Positions 17,850 through 27,473 of a stretch of 46,170 nucleotides of DNA are shown here, one piece after another. The translations under genes were made by a program, and so were the position numbers. This DNA is from Pseudomonas aylmerensis (GTDB lineage Bacteria; Pseudomonadota; Gammaproteobacteria; Pseudomonadales; Pseudomonadaceae), in assembly GCF_001702265.1 (NCBI RefSeq), contig NZ_MAUE01000018.1:1-46170 (forward strand), given 5' to 3'. The notes under the pieces are model-generated. The model was given only the letters and a program-made list of their open reading frames with translations. It had not been told where the DNA came from and did not search any database. Each line of letters starts with the position of its first letter. Position 1 is the first letter of the stretch.

Positions 17850-17861
17850 TTGGTAATCCAA
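17850..17861. promoter_or_regulatory. Short dyad upstream of the LysR gene
   Basis: TTGG-TAAT-CCAA is an inverted repeat 14 bp before the LysR start codon, in the shared intergenic region with leuC, which is otherwise A/T-rich. It is a candidate regulator contact site, weak because it is short. Confidence 0.3.
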
Positions 17862-17983
17862 AGCATAAAAAATATGAATTTGAGTTATTTAATGTAGCGC
17901 CATACCATCAGCCTCACAAGCCAAAGGGTTATTGAATGTCTCAAGACCCGGGGCATAGAAAGACCGCTGATGAGGACCGACTG

Positions 17984-19402
17984 ATGGCCGGCAAAACGCT
18001 TTACGACAAGCTTTGGGATTCCCATGAAGTGAAACGGCGCGACGATGGCTCGTCGCTGATCTATATCGACCGTCACATCATCCATGAAGTGACCTCGCCC
18101 CAAGCGTTCGAAGGCCTGCGCCTGGCCGGGCGCAAGCCTTGGCGCGTCGACTCGATCATCGCCACCCCGGATCACAACGTACCGACGACTCCCGAGCGCA
18201 AGGGCGGCATCGAAGCGATTGCCGACCAGGTCTCGCGTTTGCAGGTGCAAACCCTCGACGATTACTGCGACGAATATGGCATCACCGAATTCAAGATGAA
18301 TGACGTGCGTCAAGGGATCGTGCACGTGATCGGCCCGGAGCAGGGCGCCACCTTGCCGGGCATGACCGTGGTCTGCGGCGACTCCCACACCTCCACCCAC
18401 GGTGCCTTTGGCGCCCTGGCCCACGGCATCGGCACGTCCGAGGTGGAACATGTGTTCGCCACCCAGTGCCTGGTCGCCAAGAAAATGAAGAACATGCTGG
18501 TGCGCGTTGAAGGCAAGCTGCCCTTCGGTGTGACCGCCAAGGACATCGTCCTCGCGGTGATCGGCAAGATCGGCACCGCCGGCGGTAACGGGCATGCCAT
18601 CGAGTTCGCCGGTAGCGCGATCCGCGACCTGTCCATCGAAGGCCGCATGACCATCTGCAACATGTCCATCGAGGCCGGTGCCCGCGTGGGCATGGTGGCG
18701 GCGGATGAAAAAACCGTGGAATACGTCAAAGGCCGTCCGTTCGCCCCGCAAGGTGCGGAGTGGGATGCCGCCGTCGAAGCCTGGAAAGACCTGGTGTCCG
18801 ACGCCGATGCGGTGTTCGACACCGTGGTCGAGCTGGACGCTGCCCAGATCAAGCCGCAGGTCAGCTGGGGCACTTCGCCGGAAATGGTCTTGGCCGTCGA
18901 CCAGAACGTGCCGGACCCGGCGCAGGAAGCCGACCTGGTCAAGCGCGGCTCCATCGAGCGCGCCTTGAAGTACATGGGCCTCAAAGCCAACCAGGCGATC
19001 ACCGACATCCAGTTGGATCGCGTGTTTATCGGCTCCTGCACCAACTCGCGGATCGAAGACCTGCGCGCCGCGGCGGTGATCGCCAAGGGTCGCAAGGTGG
19101 CCTCGACCATCAAGCAAGCGATCGTGGTGCCAGGTTCGGGCCTGGTCAAGGCGCAAGCCGAAGCCGAAGGCCTGGACAAGATCTTCCTCGAAGCCGGTTT
19201 TGAATGGCGTGAGCCGGGCTGCTCGATGTGCCTGGCGATGAACCCGGACCGCCTGGAGTCGGGCGAGCATTGCGCGTCGACCTCCAACCGTAACTTCGAA
19301 GGGCGTCAGGGCGCCGGTGGGCGTACCCACCTGGTCAGTCCGGCCATGGCCGCCGCTGCTGCCGTCAACGGTCGTTTCATCGACGTTCGCGAATTGATCT
19401 GA
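17984..19402 (+). CDS. leuC: 3-isopropylmalate dehydratase large subunit
   Basis: A 472-residue aconitase-family subunit that, with LeuD, isomerises 2-isopropylmalate to 3-isopropylmalate in leucine biosynthesis. It holds a [4Fe-4S] cluster: the ligand cysteines are in the FIGSCTNSR motif and in the pair [11 protein letters not shown]. The start [16 protein letters not shown] at 17984 has GAGGA upstream and gives the normal Pseudomonas length. An ORF extension to 17936 is not conserved. leuD starts 10 bp after the stop, so the two subunits are co-expressed. Confidence 0.98.
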   Translation: MAGKTLYDKLWDSHEVKRRDDGSSLIYIDRHIIHEVTSPQAFEGLRLAGRKPWRVDSIIATPDHNVPTTPERKGGIEAIADQVSRLQVQTLDDYCDEYGITEFKMNDVRQGIVHVIGPEQGATLPGMTVVCGDSHTSTHGAFGALAHGIGTSEVEHVFATQCLVAKKMKNMLVRVEGKLPFGVTAKDIVLAVIGKIGTAGGNGHAIEFAGSAIRDLSIEGRMTICNMSIEAGARVGMVAADEKTVEYVKGRPFAPQGAEWDAAVEAWKDLVSDADAVFDTVVELDAAQIKPQVSWGTSPEMVLAVDQNVPDPAQEADLVKRGSIERALKYMGLKANQAITDIQLDRVFIGSCTNSRIEDLRAAAVIAKGRKVASTIKQAIVVPGSGLVKAQAEAEGLDKIFLEAGFEWREPGCSMCLAMNPDRLESGEHCASTSNRNFEGRQGAGGRTHLVSPAMAAAAAVNGRFIDVRELI

Positions 19403-19412
19403 GGAAAACCCG

Positions 19413-20057
19413 ATGAGAGCTTTTACCCAACACACAGGATTGGTCGCGCCGTTGGACCGTGCCAACGTCGACACCGACCAGATCATCCCCAAGCAGTTCT
19501 TGAAGTCGATCAAGCGCACCGGTTTCGGCCCCAACCTGTTCGACGAGTGGCGCTACCTGGACGTGGGCTATGCCTACCAGGACAACTCCAAGCGCCCGTT
19601 GAACAAGGACTTCGTGCTCAACGCCGAGCGCTACCAGGGCGCCAGCGTGTTGCTGGCCCGGGAAAACTTCGGTTGCGGCTCCAGCCGTGAACACGCGCCG
19701 TGGGCCCTGGAAGAATATGGCTTTCGCAGCATCATCGCGCCGAGCTACGCCGACATCTTCTTCAACAACAGCTTCAAGAACGGCCTTTTGCCGATCATCC
19801 TGAGCGACGCAGAAGTGGACGAGCTGTTCAAGCAGGTTGAAGCCGATGTCGGCTACCAGCTGACCGTCGACCTGGCCGCGCAGACCGTGACCCGTCCGGA
19901 CGGCAAGGTGTATCACTTTGAGGTGGACGCGTTCCGCAAGCACTGCCTGCTCAACGGCCTGGACGACATCGGCCTGACCTTGCAGGACGGCGATGCGATT
20001 GCGGCGTTTGAAGCCAAGCACCGGGCCAGCCAGCCTTGGTTGTTTCGTGATGCGTAA
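19413..20057 (+). CDS. leuD: 3-isopropylmalate dehydratase small subunit
   Basis: A 214-residue partner of LeuC carrying the swivelling aconitase domain. [20 protein letters not shown] and the motif [17 protein letters not shown], which contacts substrate, are characteristic. GAGG precedes the ATG. A REPIN separates it from the next gene of the cluster. Confidence 0.98.
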   Translation: MRAFTQHTGLVAPLDRANVDTDQIIPKQFLKSIKRTGFGPNLFDEWRYLDVGYAYQDNSKRPLNKDFVLNAERYQGASVLLARENFGCGSSREHAPWALEEYGFRSIIAPSYADIFFNNSFKNGLLPIILSDAEVDELFKQVEADVGYQLTVDLAAQTVTRPDGKVYHFEVDAFRKHCLLNGLDDIGLTLQDGDAIAAFEAKHRASQPWLFRDA

Positions 20058-20075
20058 TTCTATGTAGGCTGCACT

Positions 20076-20170
20076 GGCCCCTTCGCGAGCAAGCCCGCTC
20101 CCACATTCGACCGAGTTCCTCGAGTTGAAATGCGATCAAATGTGGGAGCGGGCTTGCTCGCGAAAGGGCC
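20076..20170. repeat. REPIN (two inverted REPs) after leuD
   Basis: GGCCCCTTCGCGAGCAAGCC at the left and its near-complement at the right flank a short spacer. Each half contains the Pseudomonas REP core with CCCGCTCCCACA or its complement. The whole can fold into one long hairpin. It lies 19 bp after the leuD stop and may protect the mRNA or mark a supercoiling site. Confidence 0.9.
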
Positions 20171-20203
20171 TGTACGAACAACACAAAAGCCAGGAACATC
20201 ACC

Positions 20204-20968
20204 ATGACCAACACCGCCCACACCCAAGTCGTGCAAAAACAATTCGGCGAGCAAGCCTCGGCCTACCTGAGCAGTGCCGTGCACGCCCAGGGCACCGAGT
20301 TCGCACTGCTCCAGGCCGAGCTGGCCGGGCAGGGCAGTGCACGACTGCTGGACCTGGGCTGCGGCGCCGGGCATGTGAGTTTCCAGGTGGCGCCACTGGT
20401 CAAGGAAGTCGTGGCCTACGACCTGTCCCAGCAGATGCTCGACGTGGTGGCCGGCGCCGCCAAGGACCGTGGCCTGGGCAATATCCGCACTGTCCACGGT
20501 GCCGCCGAACGCCTGCCGTTTGCCGACGGCGAGTTTGACTTTGTGTTCAGCCGCTACTCGGCCCATCACTGGAGCGACCTCGGCCTGGCCCTGCGGGAAG
20601 TGCGCCGGGTGCTCAAGCCGGGTGGCGTGGCGGCGTTCGTCGATGTGTTGTCACCGGGCAGCCCACTGTTGGACACTTACCTGCAAACCGTCGAGGTGCT
20701 GCGCGACACCAGCCACGTGCGTGATTACTCCGCCGCCGAATGGCTGCGCCAGCTCAGCGAAGCCGGCCTGCATGTGCGCACCAGCCGCCGCCAGCGCCTG
20801 CGCCTGGAATACACCTCGTGGGTCGAACGCATGCGTACGCCGCAGGCGCTGCGCGCCGCGATCCTTGAGCTGCAGCAGGCGATGGGCCAGGAAGTGCGCG
20901 ATTATTACGAGATTCAAGCCGACGGCACCTTCAGCACCGACGTGCTGGTGGTCTTCGCCGAGCGCTGA
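20204..20968 (+). CDS. Class I SAM-dependent methyltransferase
   Basis: A 254-residue protein of the UbiE/BioC-like methyltransferase group. SAM-binding motif I is LLDLGCGAGHVSFQVA (about residues 45-60), motif II follows at VVAYDLSQQM, and FDFVFSRYSAHHW is in the post-motif region. AGGA precedes the start. It sits between leuD and leuB in Pseudomonas leucine clusters but has no known step in leucine synthesis. The substrate is unknown. Confidence 0.9.
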   Translation: MTNTAHTQVVQKQFGEQASAYLSSAVHAQGTEFALLQAELAGQGSARLLDLGCGAGHVSFQVAPLVKEVVAYDLSQQMLDVVAGAAKDRGLGNIRTVHGAAERLPFADGEFDFVFSRYSAHHWSDLGLALREVRRVLKPGGVAAFVDVLSPGSPLLDTYLQTVEVLRDTSHVRDYSAAEWLRQLSEAGLHVRTSRRQRLRLEYTSWVERMRTPQALRAAILELQQAMGQEVRDYYEIQADGTFSTDVLVVFAER

Positions 20969-20979
20969 TTAACTTTTTC

Positions 20980-21001
20980 CGACCTGCCCACGGGCAGGTC
21001 G
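20980..21001 (+). other. Perfect inverted repeat before leuB
   Basis: A 10-bp arm CGACCTGCCC (20980-20989) and its complement (20992-21001) flank two bases. It lacks a T-run on the plus strand, so it is not an obvious terminator. It could be an mRNA hairpin or a regulator site 20 bp before the leuB start. Confidence 0.5.
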
Positions 21002-21021
21002 CTTGATGAAATGAGGAACGC

Positions 21022-22104
21022 ATGAGCAAGCAGATTCTGATTCTCCCTGGCGACGGTATTGGTCCGGAAATCATGGCCGAAGCGGTCAAAGTCCTGGAAC
21101 TCGCCAACAGCAAGTACAGCCTGGGCTTCGAATTGAGCCACGACGTGATCGGCGGCGCCGCCATCGACAAGCATGGCGTGCCGCTGGCTGACGAAACCCT
21201 GGACCGCGCCCGCGCGGCCGACGCCGTGCTGCTCGGCGCCGTGGGTGGCCCGAAGTGGGACAAGATCGAGCGTGACATCCGTCCTGAGCGCGGCCTGCTG
21301 AAAATCCGTGCGCAACTGGGCCTGTTCGGCAACCTGCGCCCGGCGATCCTCTACCCGCAACTGGCCGATGCCTCGAGCCTCAAGCCGGAAGTGGTCGCGG
21401 GCCTGGATATCCTGATCGTGCGCGAACTGACCGGCGGTATCTATTTCGGCTCGCCACGCGGCGTGCGCGAGTTGGAAAATGGTGAGCGCCAGGCCTACGA
21501 CACCCTGCCGTACAGCGAGAGCGAAATCCGCCGGATCGCCCGTGTCGGCTTCGACATGGCCCGCGTGCGTGGCAAGAAAGTCTGCTCGGTGGACAAGGCC
21601 AACGTGCTGGCGTCCAGCCAGCTGTGGCGTGAAATCGTCGAAGAAGTCGCCAAGGACTACCCGGACGTCGAGCTGAGCCACATGTACGTCGATAACGCCG
21701 CCATGCAACTGGTGCGTGCGCCGAAGCAGTTCGACGTGATCGTCACCGACAACCTGTTCGGCGACATCCTGTCCGACCAGGCGTCGATGCTCACCGGCTC
21801 CATCGGCATGCTGCCGTCGGCGTCCCTGGACACCAACAACAAGGGCATGTACGAGCCTTGCCATGGTTCGGCGCCGGACATCGCGGGCCAGGGCATTGCC
21901 AACCCGCTGGCGACCATCCTGTCGGTGTCGATGATGCTGCGCTACAGCTTCAACCTGGGCGAAGCGGCGGATGCAATCGAGAAGGCCGTGAGCCTGGTTC
22001 TGGATCAAGGTTTGCGTACCGGCGACATCTGGTCGCAGGGTTGCACCAAGGTCGGCACACAAGAAATGGGCGACGCAGTAGTCGCCGCGCTGCGGAATCT
22101 GTAA
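21022..22104 (+). CDS. leuB: 3-isopropylmalate dehydrogenase
   Basis: A 360-residue NAD-dependent dehydrogenase that oxidises and decarboxylates 3-isopropylmalate. Visible family features are [14 protein letters not shown] at the N-terminus, the substrate-binding RxxxxxxxR region ([20 protein letters not shown]), the catalytic Lys/Tyr segments ([17 protein letters not shown]) and the metal-binding [21 protein letters not shown] precedes the ATG. Fourth gene of the leu cluster. Confidence 0.98.
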   Translation: MSKQILILPGDGIGPEIMAEAVKVLELANSKYSLGFELSHDVIGGAAIDKHGVPLADETLDRARAADAVLLGAVGGPKWDKIERDIRPERGLLKIRAQLGLFGNLRPAILYPQLADASSLKPEVVAGLDILIVRELTGGIYFGSPRGVRELENGERQAYDTLPYSESEIRRIARVGFDMARVRGKKVCSVDKANVLASSQLWREIVEEVAKDYPDVELSHMYVDNAAMQLVRAPKQFDVIVTDNLFGDILSDQASMLTGSIGMLPSASLDTNNKGMYEPCHGSAPDIAGQGIANPLATILSVSMMLRYSFNLGEAADAIEKAVSLVLDQGLRTGDIWSQGCTKVGTQEMGDAVVAALRNL

Positions 22105-22110
22105 TCTCTC

Positions 22111-22152
22111 GGGCCCGCTTGCAGTTGTTGCTGCAAGGCGGCCCACTTTTTA
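22111..22152 (+). terminator. Terminator between leuB and asd
   Basis: A long imperfect stem (GGGCCCGCTTGCAG with CTGCAAGGCGGCCC, one bulge) is followed by ACTTTTTAA. It ends seventeen bases before the asd start, so asd may be partly uncoupled from the leu transcript. Confidence 0.65.
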
Positions 22153-22168
22153 ACAAGGTGTAGTTGCG

Positions 22169-23281
22169 ATGAAACGTGTAGGTCTGATCGGTTGGCGCGG
22201 TATGGTCGGTTCCGTGCTCATGCAGCGGATGCTGGAAGAGCAGGATTTCGATCTTATTGAGCCGGTGTTTTTCACCACTTCGAATGTCGGTGGCCAAGGG
22301 CCGTCCGTGGGCAAGGATATTGCCCCGCTCAAGGACGCCTACAGCATTGAAGAGCTGAAAACCCTCGACGTGATTCTGACCTGCCAGGGTGGCGACTACA
22401 CCAGCGAAGTCTTCCCCAAGCTGCGTGAAGCCGGCTGGCAGGGCTACTGGATCGACGCCGCCTCGAGCCTGCGTATGCAGGACGACGCGGTGATCATCCT
22501 CGACCCGGTCAACCGCAAGGTCATCGACCAGCAGCTGGATGCCGGCACCAAGAACTACGTCGGCGGCAACTGCACCGTCAGCCTGATGCTGATGGGCCTG
22601 GGCGGCTTGTTCGAAGCCGGCCTGGTCGAGTGGATGAGCGCGATGACGTATCAGGCGGCCTCCGGTGCCGGCGCGCAGAACATGCGTGAGCTGATCAAGC
22701 AGATGGGCGCGACCCACGCGGCCGTCGCCGATCAACTGGCCGACCCGGCCAGCGCGATCCTCGACATCGACCGCCGTGTGGCCGAAGCCATGCGCAGCGA
22801 TGCCTACCCGACCGAGAACTTCGGCGTACCGCTGGCCGGCAGCCTGATCCCGTGGATCGACAAGGAACTGCCGAACGGCCAGAGCCGTGAAGAGTGGAAG
22901 GCCCAGGCCGAAACCAACAAGATCCTCGGGCGCTTCAAGAACCCGATCCCGGTGGACGGCATCTGCGTGCGCATCGGCGCCATGCGCTGCCACAGCCAGG
23001 CGCTGACCATCAAGCTGAACAAAGACGTGCCGATCGCCGATATCGAAGGGTTGATCAGCCAGCACAACCCGTGGGTCAAGCTGGTACCGAACAACCGCGA
23101 CATCAGCATGCAGGAGCTGAGCCCGACCAAGGTCACCGGCACCCTGAATGTACCGGTGGGCCGTCTGCGCAAGTTGAACATGGGCAGCCAGTTCCTCGGC
23201 GCATTCACCGTGGGCGACCAGCTGCTGTGGGGCGCGGCGGAGCCGCTGCGTCGCATGCTGCGGATCTTGCTGGAGCGTTGA
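22169..23281 (+). CDS. asd: Aspartate-semialdehyde dehydrogenase
   Basis: A 370-residue NADPH enzyme that makes aspartate semialdehyde for lysine/diaminopimelate, threonine and methionine. The N-terminal [18 protein letters not shown] is the nucleotide-binding loop. The acylating cysteine is Cys135 in [11 protein letters not shown], and the acid/base His is in [13 protein letters not shown]. The start has AAGG upstream. It feeds the homoserine used by the MetZ encoded further along this window. Confidence 0.97.
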   Translation: MKRVGLIGWRGMVGSVLMQRMLEEQDFDLIEPVFFTTSNVGGQGPSVGKDIAPLKDAYSIEELKTLDVILTCQGGDYTSEVFPKLREAGWQGYWIDAASSLRMQDDAVIILDPVNRKVIDQQLDAGTKNYVGGNCTVSLMLMGLGGLFEAGLVEWMSAMTYQAASGAGAQNMRELIKQMGATHAAVADQLADPASAILDIDRRVAEAMRSDAYPTENFGVPLAGSLIPWIDKELPNGQSREEWKAQAETNKILGRFKNPIPVDGICVRIGAMRCHSQALTIKLNKDVPIADIEGLISQHNPWVKLVPNNRDISMQELSPTKVTGTLNVPVGRLRKLNMGSQFLGAFTVGDQLLWGAAEPLRRMLRILLER

Positions 23282-23298
23282 TCGCTTCCTTGCATTGA

Positions 23299-23336
23299 AA
23301 AACCCCGTGACCTGGTGACAGGTGCGGGGTTTTTTA
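23299..23336 (+). terminator. Rho-independent terminator after asd
   Basis: AACCCCG and CGGGGTT form the stem, with further pairing of CCTG/CAGG inside, and a run of T follows. It is just before a REPIN. Confidence 0.85.
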
Positions 23337-23347
23337 TTGCCCTGGAG

Positions 23348-23442
23348 GGCCTCATCGCGGGCAAGCCAGCTCCCACATTTGATCGCATTTCAACTGAAGA
23401 AACTCGGTCGAATGTGGGAGCGGGCTTGCCTGCGATGAGGCC
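23348..23442. repeat. REPIN (two inverted REPs) after asd
   Basis: GGCCTCATCGCGGGCAAGCC with CAGCTCCCACATT (left, 23348-23379) is the near-complement of 23411-23442. The outer arms differ from those at 20076-20170 (CATCGC against TTCGCG), so it is another variant of the same REP family. Confidence 0.9.
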
Positions 23443-23531
23443 ATCAGCCACACCACAAGCCCCAGGCTAATTGCCTCACCCCCAGCCACCCGGTAAAGTG
23501 CCGCTCCCCCCGCAATGCCCGAGGCAGCCCC

Positions 23532-24542
23532 ATGACCCAGACCTTTGAAATCGCCGTGATCGGCGCCACCGGCACCGTTGGTGAAACCCTGGTGCAGATC
23601 CTCGAAGAACTGGATTTTCCGGTGGGCACCCTGTATCTGCTGGCGGGCAGCAACTCCGCCGGGGCATCGGTGCCGTTTCGCGGCAAGAATGTGCGGGTCA
23701 AGGAAGTCGACGAGTTCGATTTCAGCAAGGCGCAATTGGCGTTCTTCGCGGCGGGGCCGGCAGTGACCCTGAGCTTTGCGCCGCGGGCCACGGCCGCCGG
23801 ATGCTCGGTGATCGACCTGTCGGGCGCCTTGCCCGCAGAGCAGGCGCCCCACGTGGTGCCGGAGGCCAATGCTGAGGTGCTGAAGGGGCTGAAAAAGCCA
23901 TTCCAGCTCGCCAGTCCCAGCCCCTCTGCCACCAACCTGGCCGTGGTCCTGGCGCCATTGCGCGGCCTGCTGGATATCCAGCGGGTGAATGTCACCGCCT
24001 GCCTGGCAGTCTCCGCCCAGGGCCGTGAGGCCGTCAGCGAGCTGGCCCGGCAAACCGCCGAGCTGCTGAACGTGCGTCCGCTGGAGCCGCAGTTCTTTGA
24101 TCGGCAGATGGCGTTCAACCTGCTGGCGCAAGTCGGCACGCCAGATGCCCAGGGCCACACCGCGCTGGAAAAACGCCTCGTCCACGAACTGCGCGCGGTG
24201 CTGGGCTTGCCGTCCCTGAAGATTTCCGCCACTTGCGTTCAAGCCCCGGTGTTTTTTGGCGATAGCCTGACAGTGTCGTTGCAATTGGGGGCGGCGGTGG
24301 ATCTGGCTGTCGTCAATCGCGCGCTGGACGCAGCGCCCGGCATCGAGCTGGTCGAGGAGGGGGATTACCCTACCGCCGTGGGCGACGCGGTGGGCCAGGA
24401 TGTGGTCTATGTGGGCCGAGTGCGCGCCGGTGTGGATGACCCGGCGGAACTAAATTTGTGGCTGGCGTCAGATAACGTACGCAAAGGCGCAGCGCTTAAC
24501 GCCGTACAGCTGGCGCAGTTGTTGATAAAAGGCCTTGCGTAA
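23532..24542 (+). CDS. usg: USG-1-type aspartate-semialdehyde dehydrogenase paralogue, probably inactive
   Basis: A 336-residue protein with the ASADH fold: IAVIGATGTVGETL nucleotide loop, FFAAGPAVTLSFAP, then the substrate domain. The position of the acylating cysteine is alanine (A133 in SPSATNLAV), and the catalytic His of the VPVxxGHS motif is Asp244 (PVFFGDSLTV). Loss of both residues argues against dehydrogenase activity; a structural or regulatory role is possible. It lies between asd and fimV, as is usual in pseudomonads, which suggests an ancient duplication of asd. Confidence 0.9.
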   Translation: MTQTFEIAVIGATGTVGETLVQILEELDFPVGTLYLLAGSNSAGASVPFRGKNVRVKEVDEFDFSKAQLAFFAAGPAVTLSFAPRATAAGCSVIDLSGALPAEQAPHVVPEANAEVLKGLKKPFQLASPSPSATNLAVVLAPLRGLLDIQRVNVTACLAVSAQGREAVSELARQTAELLNVRPLEPQFFDRQMAFNLLAQVGTPDAQGHTALEKRLVHELRAVLGLPSLKISATCVQAPVFFGDSLTVSLQLGAAVDLAVVNRALDAAPGIELVEEGDYPTAVGDAVGQDVVYVGRVRAGVDDPAELNLWLASDNVRKGAALNAVQLAQLLIKGLA

Positions 24543-24703
24543 AAGATACTTGGCGGCAATTTGTAGATTGATTCTAGCCAGGCGCTATGCTTGGCCCGAA
24601 GCGGAACAGAAGCGTGTCGGTGACCTATCGGCTCGCCATGCCTTATGGCAGCGGTTACCAACCTTCTCGCAGGCCGGGGAGTGTTCAAACAAAGGATGAG
24701 GCT

Positions 24704-27259
24704 ATGGTTCAAGTTCGCAAACTGGTGTTAGCAATAGCGGCCGCCTCGGCGCTGTCCTCCGGTATGGCGCAGGCGCTGCAGCTGGGGGAGATGACCCTCA
24801 AGTCGAAGTTGAACCAGCCGTTGTCGGTGGAAATCGAATTGCTCGATGTCGGTGGCCTCACGGCGTCCGAGATCACCCCGAGCCTGGCTTCCGACCAGGC
24901 GTTTGTGGATGCCGGGGTTGACCGCCAGGCCTTTCTCAATGACCTGACCTTCACGCCGGTGGTCAATCCCAACGGCCGCAGCGTGGTGCGTGTCACCTCC
25001 AGCAAGCCGTTGCCCGATTCCTACGTACGCTTCCTGCTGCAGGTGCAATGGCCCAACGGCCGCCTGATGCGCGACTACAGCGTGTTGCTTGACCCGGCAA
25101 AATTCGACCAGCCAGCGCCGACGGCAGCAGCCCCCGCACCGCGTGCGGGGACTGCAGCCAGCACCGCGCCTGCCGCGACCAAGCCTGCGCAACACACAAC
25201 CACCTCCCGCGATACCTTGTGGGAAATTGCCGCGAAGAACCGCAACGGCGGTTCGGTACAGCAGACCATGCTGGCTATCCAGGCGCTCAACCCCGATGCG
25301 TTTATCGACGGCAATATCAACCGCCTGAAAACCGGCCAGGTCCTGCGCCTGCCCGACACGGTGCAAAGCACCGCACTTGCGCAACCACAGGCGATTGCCG
25401 AAGTCAGCGCACAGAACGCCGCCTGGCGTGAGGGGCGCCGTTCGGGCACGAATCAAGCAGCAGGCAAGCAACAGCTGGACGCCACCCGGCGTACCCAGGC
25501 CGGCAATGCACCGGCAAGCACCAACGCCAAGGACAACCTGAGCCTGGTCTCGGCCGAAGCAGCGCGCAAAGGCGGCAAGGGCAAGGCCGGCGACGGCCAG
25601 GCGCTGAGCGACAAGCTGGCGATGACCCAGGAACAACTCGACACCACTCGCCGCGACAACGAAGAGCTGAAAAGCCGTGCGGCCGACTTGCAGAGCCAGT
25701 TGGACAAGCTGCAAAAGCTGATTCAGCTGAAGAACGATCAACTCGCGCGCTTGCAGGCGGAGAAGGGTGATCCGAGCGCGCAGGCCACGGCGGCGATGCC
25801 CGCGCAGTTGGCCAGCGACCCGGCGGCCGCTTCAACGGCCCCTGCAGCCCCGGCCGCTGCCGCTACGCCAGCAGCGCCCGCACCCGAGCCGATCAAGCCG
25901 GAGGCTGCGCCCGCCACCACCGAAGGCAAATTCAATGACCTGCTGACCAACCCGATCGTCCTGGGGGTGATCGGCGGTGCGGCGGGCTTGCTGGTGCTGC
26001 TGCTCCTGCTGTTGTGGGCGCGTCATCGCAATGCGCGCCTGGAAGAGGAAAAGCACCTGCGCATGGCGCGGGCCCTGGCTGAAGAGCCGGCCTTCACCTC
26101 CAATATCGACCATGACCTGCCGCCCGACAGCTTCGAAGGCCTGGAAGTACCGCCGCCGAACGTCAAGCTGGCGGCCGCTCCCGCGCCGGCCCCCGTGGTT
26201 GAACCGGCGGTGGTGGCGCCGACGGTTGCTTCGGTGCTCGCCCCGCTGGCCGTTGCCGTGGCCCCGGAAAACACCAACGACGCATTGGTACAGGCGCAGT
26301 CGCATATAGACCGTGGCCATCTGAACCAGGCCGCTGACGTGTTGGAGCAAGCTATCAAGCACGAGCCCAAGCGCAGCGACCTGCGCTTGAAGCTGATGGA
26401 AGTCTACGGCCTGCAAAACGACAAGGACGGTTTTGTCACCCAGGAGCGCCAACTGGTCGCCAACGGTGAAAACCATGCCCAGGTCGAACAGCTCAAGAGC
26501 CGCTTCCCGGCCATGGCGGTGCTGGCGGCAGGCGTCAGTGCCGCCGTCGCCGCGGCCGCGCTGGATGCCCAGTACGTCAAGGATTTGCTTGAAGACAAAC
26601 CCGCGGCCCCTGAGCCAGAGGCGTTCGACACCGATTTCGACCTGAGCCTGGACGATCTCGAAGCGGCTTCGCCGGCCGAGGTCAAGGGTGATCAGCAGAC
26701 GTTTGAATCGCTGTTGCAGCAGCAGACCGAAGCCAAGGCGAGCCCGGATGATCTCTCGGACTTCGACCTCGACCTGCAGTTGGATGCCCCGGTTTCGGCG
26801 CAGTCCGACGACGACTTCCTCTCCGGCCTTGAAGACCAGATGAAGGATGTGCCGGCGGTCGAGCCGCCGACCCTGACGCCTGCGGCGCTGGATGACTTCG
26901 ACCTGCCGGAAGATTTCGACCTGTCCCTGGCCGACGAGCCGGAGGCCAACGCCAAGCCGGATGCCTTCGCCTCGGAGCTGGATGACGTCAACGCCGAGCT
27001 GGATCGCCTGTCGCAGAGCCTGGAACACCCCTCCATCGAGCCGTCCTTCACCGCTGAAGACGCGGCGCTGGGCGGAGATGAGCCGGAGTTCGACTTCCTC
27101 TCCGGCACTGACGAAGTCGCCACCAAGCTCGACCTGGCCCAAGCCTATATCGACATGGGCGACGCCGACGGTGCGCGGGATATCCTTTCCGAAGTGCTCA
27201 CCGAAGGTGATGAAGTGCAGCGCGGCGAGGCCAAGGAAATGCTCGGCCGACTGGCGTAA
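24704..27259 (+). CDS. fimV: FimV polar hub protein
   Basis: An 851-residue inner-membrane protein that binds peptidoglycan and organises type IV pilus assembly and polar signalling in pseudomonads. A signal peptide (MVQVRKLVLAIAAASALSSG, cleavage near AQA-LQL) leads a FimV N-terminal domain. A LysM domain follows at about 165-220 (DTLWEIAAKNRNGGSVQQ), then a coiled coil (about 310-355), one transmembrane segment (about 416-440, LVLLLLLLWARHRN), an acidic cytoplasmic tail with TPR-like helices and the conserved C-terminal FimV motif ending MLGRLA. The start with AAGGATGAGG upstream removes a 39-codon ORF extension. Confidence 0.96.
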   Translation: MVQVRKLVLAIAAASALSSGMAQALQLGEMTLKSKLNQPLSVEIELLDVGGLTASEITPSLASDQAFVDAGVDRQAFLNDLTFTPVVNPNGRSVVRVTSSKPLPDSYVRFLLQVQWPNGRLMRDYSVLLDPAKFDQPAPTAAAPAPRAGTAASTAPAATKPAQHTTTSRDTLWEIAAKNRNGGSVQQTMLAIQALNPDAFIDGNINRLKTGQVLRLPDTVQSTALAQPQAIAEVSAQNAAWREGRRSGTNQAAGKQQLDATRRTQAGNAPASTNAKDNLSLVSAEAARKGGKGKAGDGQALSDKLAMTQEQLDTTRRDNEELKSRAADLQSQLDKLQKLIQLKNDQLARLQAEKGDPSAQATAAMPAQLASDPAAASTAPAAPAAAATPAAPAPEPIKPEAAPATTEGKFNDLLTNPIVLGVIGGAAGLLVLLLLLLWARHRNARLEEEKHLRMARALAEEPAFTSNIDHDLPPDSFEGLEVPPPNVKLAAAPAPAPVVEPAVVAPTVASVLAPLAVAVAPENTNDALVQAQSHIDRGHLNQAADVLEQAIKHEPKRSDLRLKLMEVYGLQNDKDGFVTQERQLVANGENHAQVEQLKSRFPAMAVLAAGVSAAVAAAALDAQYVKDLLEDKPAAPEPEAFDTDFDLSLDDLEAASPAEVKGDQQTFESLLQQQTEAKASPDDLSDFDLDLQLDAPVSAQSDDDFLSGLEDQMKDVPAVEPPTLTPAALDDFDLPEDFDLSLADEPEANAKPDAFASELDDVNAELDRLSQSLEHPSIEPSFTAEDAALGGDEPEFDFLSGTDEVATKLDLAQAYIDMGDADGARDILSEVLTEGDEVQRGEAKEMLGRLA

Positions 27260-27278
27260 CAGTCAATAGTTGATGCAG

Positions 27279-27302
27279 CGGCGACCTTCGGGTCGCCGTT
27301 TT
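27279..27302 (+). terminator. Rho-independent terminator of fimV
   Basis: CGGCGACC (27279-27286) and GGTCGCCG (27291-27298) close on TTCG, an unusually stable tetraloop, and run into TTTTGCTTTT. Confidence 0.92.
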
Positions 27303-27368
27303 GCTTTTGTCGGCGCTGGTTTGCCGGCGATACCCTTCGCTCGGTTTTACCGAAAGACCGGGTCGCTT

Positions 27369-27390
27369 GCATCGCAGGCAAGCCAGCTCC
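27369..27390 (-). repeat. Single REP element upstream of truA
   Basis: GCATCGCAGGCAAGCCAGCTCC matches the REP core of the REPINs in this window, but no inverted partner is visible beside it. Probably a REPIN remnant. Confidence 0.65.
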
Positions 27391-27473
27391 GGCACAAATC
27401 GGCATAATGGCGGCCTTTGCGCAACTCATCAGGCTCTCAGTTCTTGGCAAATATAGATAATCCGGTCGCCGAA

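Noticed and set aside
17885..19534. A 549-codon minus-strand ORF opposite leuC
   Set aside because: It is a shadow frame of a GC-rich, strongly conserved gene. Its protein is His/Arg/Gly-rich with no family motif, and leuC explains the DNA.
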